The notes under the pieces: model-generated
Databases searched by the model: none
What the model was told of the DNA's origin: nothing
What the model saw: only the letters and a program-made list of their open reading frames with translations
Shown here: piece by piece, positions 58,812 through 64,000 of the stretch
Position numbering within the stretch: the stretch's first letter is position 1
Layout: every line of letters starts with the position of its first letter
Translations under genes and position numbers: made by a program
Assembly (NCBI RefSeq): GCF_030272615.1
Contig: NC_081412.1
Span: 39,980,791-40,044,790, forward strand
Length of the DNA: 64,000 nucleotides
Direction of reading: 5' to 3'
Source: Cryptomeria japonica
Taxonomy: Eukaryota > Streptophyta > Pinopsida > Cupressales > Cupressaceae

Positions 58812-61800
58812 AAATTTAGTTACCATTTGGTGGTGGCAACTGGTCAAAAATGGATTTGTACTTTGTCCGTGCTTCAGTGAGAGCGACAGAGAGTGCATCC
58901 TTTACAATGTTCATTAAAGAATTATGTGCCTGAATATCAACCAATAAAGAAATTAAGCCATCTAATGTGCTTCGCTCTTATGTAGTAGATAGGTGAGTGG
59001 CTCGGTTGATCTATTCTTGGACGGATGAAAGATGAGGAAGGAATAATGTCTGAAGTGTCATTATGTCCATCCTGATCTTGTGTTCTTCATTTCTTAGGTC
59101 CAATTGTTGAGCCATGAGCTGTTGTAACTTTGTATAGAAATTATGAACTGAATTGGGCTCCAAGGTCAACTTATTTGAGAGATCGGTGATCTCTTTCTCA
59201 ATTGCCTAATGAATAAAGAAAATGTATAGAGTTTCTGTAATAAATAAAGAATGTTCTTGAGTTGAGGGGACAACTCATCAATAAATTTGACAAGTTTGAC
59301 TTTGCCAATAGCTATAGCTTTCTATACCTCTTCTATCATTTTTGCAGTGAGCTCCTTGTCTTTTAGCTTGCTCAAATATTCAGATGCATCTACTCCTGAT
59401 GTCTCTATCTGATTGAGAAGTTCATCCAATTGAATATGGATGGCTGCATCGGTTGACACTGTAGCTTCAGGTAGCATATCTGATAATAGTGTCTTTACCT
59501 TTTGAAGTACTTTATTTTTCTTTTGTATGGCCATTTGTTTTTCTTGTTCGGCCTTTGCTTTGCATAGTTCACCGAAATCAATAAGTGCTTGCCCTTTTAA
59601 TTTAGATATATCAACATTGGGCAACACTATTGGTTTTGACAAATCAACTTTGAAACTATGCTTTTTCATCCTCTTTTCTTTACCTTTCACCGATTGAACT
59701 AAGACAATGGCTTGTGAGGCTTGTTGACCCTCAATAGGTTGCTCGGTAGAGGCAACACTTTGGTCGGTTACTTTAGCCTCTGAAGTGTCCTTTGGTGTCT
59801 CGATACTGGGTGTCTCGGTTGCAACATTTGCAGTGCTAGAAGTATCCTGAGAAGTCTGTTCCCCGGTGGTCCGAGGAGTAGCTTCTCCTTCTATAGACTT
59901 GTGAACCTCTGCACCTTGGTCAGTATCTTGAGGGGCCTCTGTTGAGACAGGTTGATTGACCGGTGGATAAGACTGAACTTGTTCCAAAACTGATTCATTG
60001 GATATAAGTTTTGCATATGCATTGCCTTCTATCATTTCCTATTCCGGTGCCTCTGTATCCATGATATCTTCATCTATTTGAATGGTGTCTGCAGGTTCTT
60101 GCTCGGTGACATCAACTATTTCAACTTTAGCTTGTTCACTAGCATTCTTCATGTGAAATATTTCCTGCCACTTTTCCTTTGTTTCATTTTCCACTTCAAT
60201 ATACAGACCATTCATCAGTTTCAAAGCTTTTTGTTTGACGAGGAACTTTGTGTGGTAGGTTGTCAGATGTTCTTTTATTTCAGCTACAGACATATCAGGA
60301 AAGAGATGTACCAGACTTCTTTCTCTGATCTGTTTCTCCAAGTCAAAGGCATATTGCCATCTGTTATCAATATGTGCATATAATTCTTTTGGTAGAGAAT
60401 TAGAGACTTCTAATGGGACCAGTCAGAATTTTAGAAGTGTGCAGATGACAGCTTCTTCAATTTGTCTCTTTTCATCATCATTTCTAGATTCATATTTAAC
60501 AAATCTGAAGGATCCAAATCCACCATATTCCTTCAGATTAGCAAAAATTTTCAACACTATGTACATTTTCCTTCTTGCTTTTCACAATCTGAAATTTGCT
60601 TGCATACTTAGATTCGATATCACTAGACTCTTTTGCCAAAATGAGTCTCCGAGTAGATTTCTTGTAAGTTTTTATTACCTTAGGTGTAACAACACTCTTT
60701 GTTTTCTTACTCAGTGAAGCTGCAGATGCTCTTGTGTTAGGTCGCTTAGCAAGAGGGTTTAGTGAGGCCTTTGATGTATCCTTCTTCTTTCTTTTCAACA
60801 CTTTTCCCTTAGGTAATTTGGTGCTCAGTGTTATAGCTACCTCTTGGGCTTCAGATTCCTCTTCAACAACTACTAGAGTGCCTTTGTCAAGTGTGGAGGA
60901 AGAATCTTCTCCGAATTTCTCCGTTAATTCCTTTATCATCTTTGTTGCCTTCCTTGTAGCTTTGGGTACTACAATGCTCATTTTTACTTTTTCTTTCACT
61001 TCTTCATATGTTCCATACCTCAGCTCGGTAGCATGCCTTGGTAATGTAAGGAATGCATCAATTTGATGTTGTGTGATGTCAAAATCAATCTCGTAACCCA
61101 TAGGTGGCAAAGATTGAGTTCTTGGTTCCACAACATTCACATAACAGTAATAAGTGTCTACTTCAAAATAGATGTCATCTTTGTATTTCTCCACTAGCTT
61201 GGGTGGAATCCGGTATCTGTTATGCATCCTATCCTGAAACTTGCTAAAATAATCATCCATAATATCATTAAAATTATCACCTAGCTTCTTGATGAAGTCA
61301 TTGATCTGGTGAGTGATTGGTCGGTGTAGTTCCCAAACTACTTTACCGACTGATGGAAAGAATTTTTCAAAATAGAAAAACATGCATACAAGTAGTGATC
61401 CAAACTTTAGTGTATTAGTCAAGTTGTTCTTCTTTGGCTTCCTGATGGTGTTCAGATTCTCAAACAGGTTTTTCAGCAACACCTCACATAAATCAATTTT
61501 CATTCCCTTTTTCACAATTTTCTATGCTAAGTCTACTATTGCACAGGGTACACTGTTTTTCCTTGCCGATTGGAAGAAACAGTAACCGATTACTCTAATG
61601 GCAAACTTTAGTTCTGCATCAGTGACATTGTTCAATTTCAGTCCTCTGCAATCTGATTCTACTCTGGTTAAACTGATCAATTCTTTCTGTGATATCATTT
61701 TCTGAGCTCGGGCATGATCATAAATAGGGTAATCGGTGATTAGATGAATGATTTCTTTGGTAATCTTAAATAGTTGCTCTTCTAACCACATGAAATCATT

Positions 61801-62048
61801 GTGAGCTCTGCTTAGAACAAAATTGACCCACTGGGGTTTGAACGCACGGGGATAGGTTAGGGGTTTAGTTAATCCCTTGATCTTAATGTGAAGAATCTCA
61901 CATCCTCGACTAATTAAACTTGATTTGGGATGAGTGAAAATGCGATTTTGTCATCTGGTTCAGATGTAATTTTGGGAGTCAAAGAGTATTTCAGTGAGGG
62001 CTTTTCGATGTTCTTAACAACAACGGGATCTTGGATCTCAGGTGCCAT
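58812..62048 (-). pseudogene. Element E ORF2: large protein of unknown function, homologous to C ORF2
   Basis: ATG at 62046-62048 gives MAPEIQDPVVVKNIEKPSLK. After a frameshift come ILHIKIKGLTKP, FVLSRAHNDFMWLEEQLFKI, TDAELKFAIRVIGYCFFQSA, MKIDLCEVLLKNLFENLN, FGSLLVCMFFYFEKFFPSVG, RIPPKLVEKYKDDIYFEVD, PPMGYEIDFDITQHQIDAFL. A Lys/Ser-rich part, an acidic Thr/Ser/Gln-rich part (59700-60110) and helical segments (EKQMAIQKKNKVLQKVKTLL) follow. The end reads ITDLSNKLTLEPNSVHNFYT to KYKSIFDQLPPPNGN at 58812. In-frame stops occur at about 61530, 60530, 60036, 59322 and 58950-59020. Length is about 1070 codons. No known enzyme motif is visible. Confidence 0.68.
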
Positions 62049-62604
62049 TTGTAGATTTCAGATAAAAACTAACAAAAGATCCTTAGGGTTTGAATATTTT
62101 CAAACGGCAGATGCTTTACACCTAGCAGATAATAAGAACTTGATATGATCGGTAAACTAGCTTAACAATGCATTGAGATTAATGAAAATACCTTGAATTT
62201 AGCTTTGGAGGAGGTTTGATCGCCTTAGAATCACTTTTTTTTACTCTCTCGAAAACTTGGTGAGTGAAAAATGACCACGTAAATGCTTTAAGTACTCAAT
62301 ATACCTTATCAGGCTCCGTGCAGGTTAGGTCAAAAACATTAAATGCACTCGGTTTCACTAAATCTTCTTTCCTTTATTTTGCGCTTTAACCAAGTATCCA
62401 GACTTCCTTCATTTACCGACTTGACAGGCTTCCTGTATTCACTGCCTTGACAGGCTTCCTATATAGTGCTCCAAAAAGACTTTATAAAATTTCAAACTTA
62501 TAATACATCTTAGCTATGTAGATTTTGATTTAAGTACATACTAAAGTAGGAACTATTTAAGATTTAACCTTTGATAGAATGCAGTCCCTTCATACCTTTA
62601 CCGA
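62049..62604 (-). other. Element E gap between ORF1 and ORF2
   Basis: About 560 bp without a coding frame; it corresponds to 24773-25240 in element C. It could hold an internal promoter or intron. Confidence 0.45.
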
Positions 62605-63947
62605 TTAATTTGGAATAGGTGCACCTAACTCAGTAGGTAAGGTGCTTTCTTTATTTGACACAATTTCCTTCTTTTTCCAAATCATCTTTAATTTTTCTTT
62701 TATATCCTCAGTGTCTTCTCTAGGTTCATCTCTGCAATCTCCAGCTAAGTGTCCAACTTTGTGACAATGAAAACATGCCATACCAGGATTTCTCCATGAT
62801 CTTCGGTTGTTCATTCCAAACCTTATAAAGTAGTTGGCACTTATATGTCCATATCTTCCACAACATTCACACCATATCCTTGTATTGTAATCCCATGATA
62901 TTGCAGCATATTATCGGTTAAGATCTCGATGGGTTCGGTAGCTTCCAGTGTTTGCTCGGTGTGCATACCACATATAGTTCTTTTGCTTAAACCAACACTT
63001 CTCGGTACTATGTCCATATCTATTGCAGTTTTTACAAAACCCTTTGAATTTTGCCTTCTAATAATTGTTAATAGACTTTGTCCTACATTGGTTAGATGTG
63101 TGAACATATTTATTGCAATTATAACAATAACCATTTGACTTAGTGACATTCGGTTGCTTACCTTTTCTGATTTGGCACATGTTGGCAGTGTGACCTTGAT
63201 TTCCACAGTAGTTGCAAATAGGATTCTTTCTTTTGATTTTCTTCTTGATTCCGGCTTGCTTTGATGATTCTCCTCTTTCGGTAGTATGAATTCCTTTCTT
63301 GGTAGAGTCTTTTCCTTTGTAACCGAGTCCTGCATCTTTGTTGGGTCTTCTTGTATTCAGTTGCTCATCCAACATCTTTGATGCTTCATAACTCTTCTTC
63401 AGTGTTTCTTTGGATTTCTTCTCCATTTCAAGCTCATCAGTCAACCTTGATACTTCAAGTTTCAATGCTTGATTCTCATCATCTTTCAGATTTGCTTCAT
63501 GGAATGCATAGCCCACTTGATCTAACATATTTTGTTGAATCCCAGTCAACCTTGTGATTTCATCATTCTTTTTAGATACTAATGCTTCTAGTTGTTGTTT
63601 CTCTCTTTCTAGATCTCTTACTTTATCCTCAGCCATCCTTAATGCATCAAGATTTTTAGTCATTTGTGTGCTGAAATGTTCATGTTCCCTTTTCATTGAT
63701 CAGCCAGTGCTTTGTTCTTTTCTTTCAATACTCCAATCATTTCTTCAGTCTCTTCAAATATACTGTTCTCAAATGATGTCTCAATTTGTTCCACTAACTC
63801 TTGACAGTCCTGTAAATCATCAAATAATCTTCTTCTCACTTTTAGAGATTTTTGCATTTGTCTTTGCATGTCTGCAATCGCTTGATTAGCATGATCCAAT
63901 TCTTCTTGCAGATACACAATCCTCTGAGATTGTTTATAGCCTTCCAT
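62605..63947 (-). pseudogene. Element E ORF1: coiled coil with five tandem zinc knuckles
   Basis: ATG at 63945-63947 starts a coiled coil (RIVYLQEELDHANQAIADMQ; DLEREKQQLEALVSKKNDEI; LKLEVSRLTDELEMEKKSKE). The frame changes at an ATGA overlap at 63693-63696. A linker with AGLGYKG leads to five CCHC units: CNYCGNQGHTANMC, CYNCNKYVHTSNQC, CKNCNRYGHSTEKC, CECCGRYGHISANYF (last Cys is Tyr) and CFHCHKVGHLAGDC. Two stops (63058-63060 and near 62915) interrupt it. Gag proteins usually have one or two knuckles. Probably RNA-binding; no capsid core is recognised. Confidence 0.8.
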
Positions 63948-64000
63948 TGATAAGATCTTTCTCTTTAGGCAGTTAAACCTTTTTCCAAGATTGAAGCTCT

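Larger units (their letters stand above)
57285..64000 (-). mobile_element. Element E: non-autonomous LTR element with ORF1 and ORF2, related to C
   Basis: The 3' LTR is 57285-58442. The internal region runs to the window end. The last bases read AGAGCTTCA on the minus strand, the expected tail of a TATCAGAGC primer site, so the 5' LTR should begin within about ten bases outside the window. Genes read right to left: coiled-coil/zinc-knuckle ORF1 (62605-63947), gap, then ORF2 (58812-62048). No pol domain is seen in 5.5 kb. Gene order and protein blocks match element C. Confidence 0.82.

Overview
The window is plant nuclear DNA made entirely of nested transposable elements. I found no host gene, tRNA, rRNA or CRISPR array. 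Spliced CACTA transposase genes, Ty1/copia and Tat-type Ty3/gypsy retrotransposons, and iMet-type primer sites all point to a seed plant with a very large, repeat-rich genome. A gymnosperm is plausible, but the species cannot be read from the sequence.

Layout. Element A, a gag-only copia-like retroelement on the minus strand, spans 1-20762 and starts upstream of the window. A young 14.6-kb Tat-type gypsy (465-15090, minus strand, TSD CATAG) sits inside it. After an unassigned spacer (20763-21572) comes element B, a minus-strand copia-like 3' LTR at 21573-22718. B is interrupted by element C (22835-57211, plus strand, TSD TTTAC). C has no pol; it encodes a coiled-coil/zinc-knuckle protein (ORF1) and a large protein of unknown function (ORF2). 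C is itself split twice: by an 18.9-kb CACTA transposon (28624-47530, TSD AGT) and by a full-length Ty1/copia, element D (48426-56992, TSD ACAAA), which lies in C's right LTR. Element E (57285 to the window end, minus strand) is a second, diverged relative of C; the last bases of the window appear to be its primer-binding site.

How the parts work together. Only the gypsy and D carry a pol region, and both are crippled by stops, frameshifts and Asp-to-Asn changes in integrase. A, B, C and E share LTR-end motifs, polypurine tracts and (A, C, probably E) the iMet-type primer site with D-like copia elements, so they were probably moved in trans. The CACTA transposon encodes a TNP2-type transposase, a second En/Spm-type protein and a SET-domain ORF. 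The gypsy carries an antisense plant-mobile-domain gene, a covarying tandem-hairpin array, and GCGTCTGTGT repeat arrays in front of both its sense and antisense genes.

Most notable: (1) the paired non-autonomous elements C and E with an undescribed ORF2; (2) the SET-domain ORF in the CACTA element; (3) the gypsy antisense gene with its hairpin and repeat arrays. All homology calls are by eye from translated sequence; no database search was possible.
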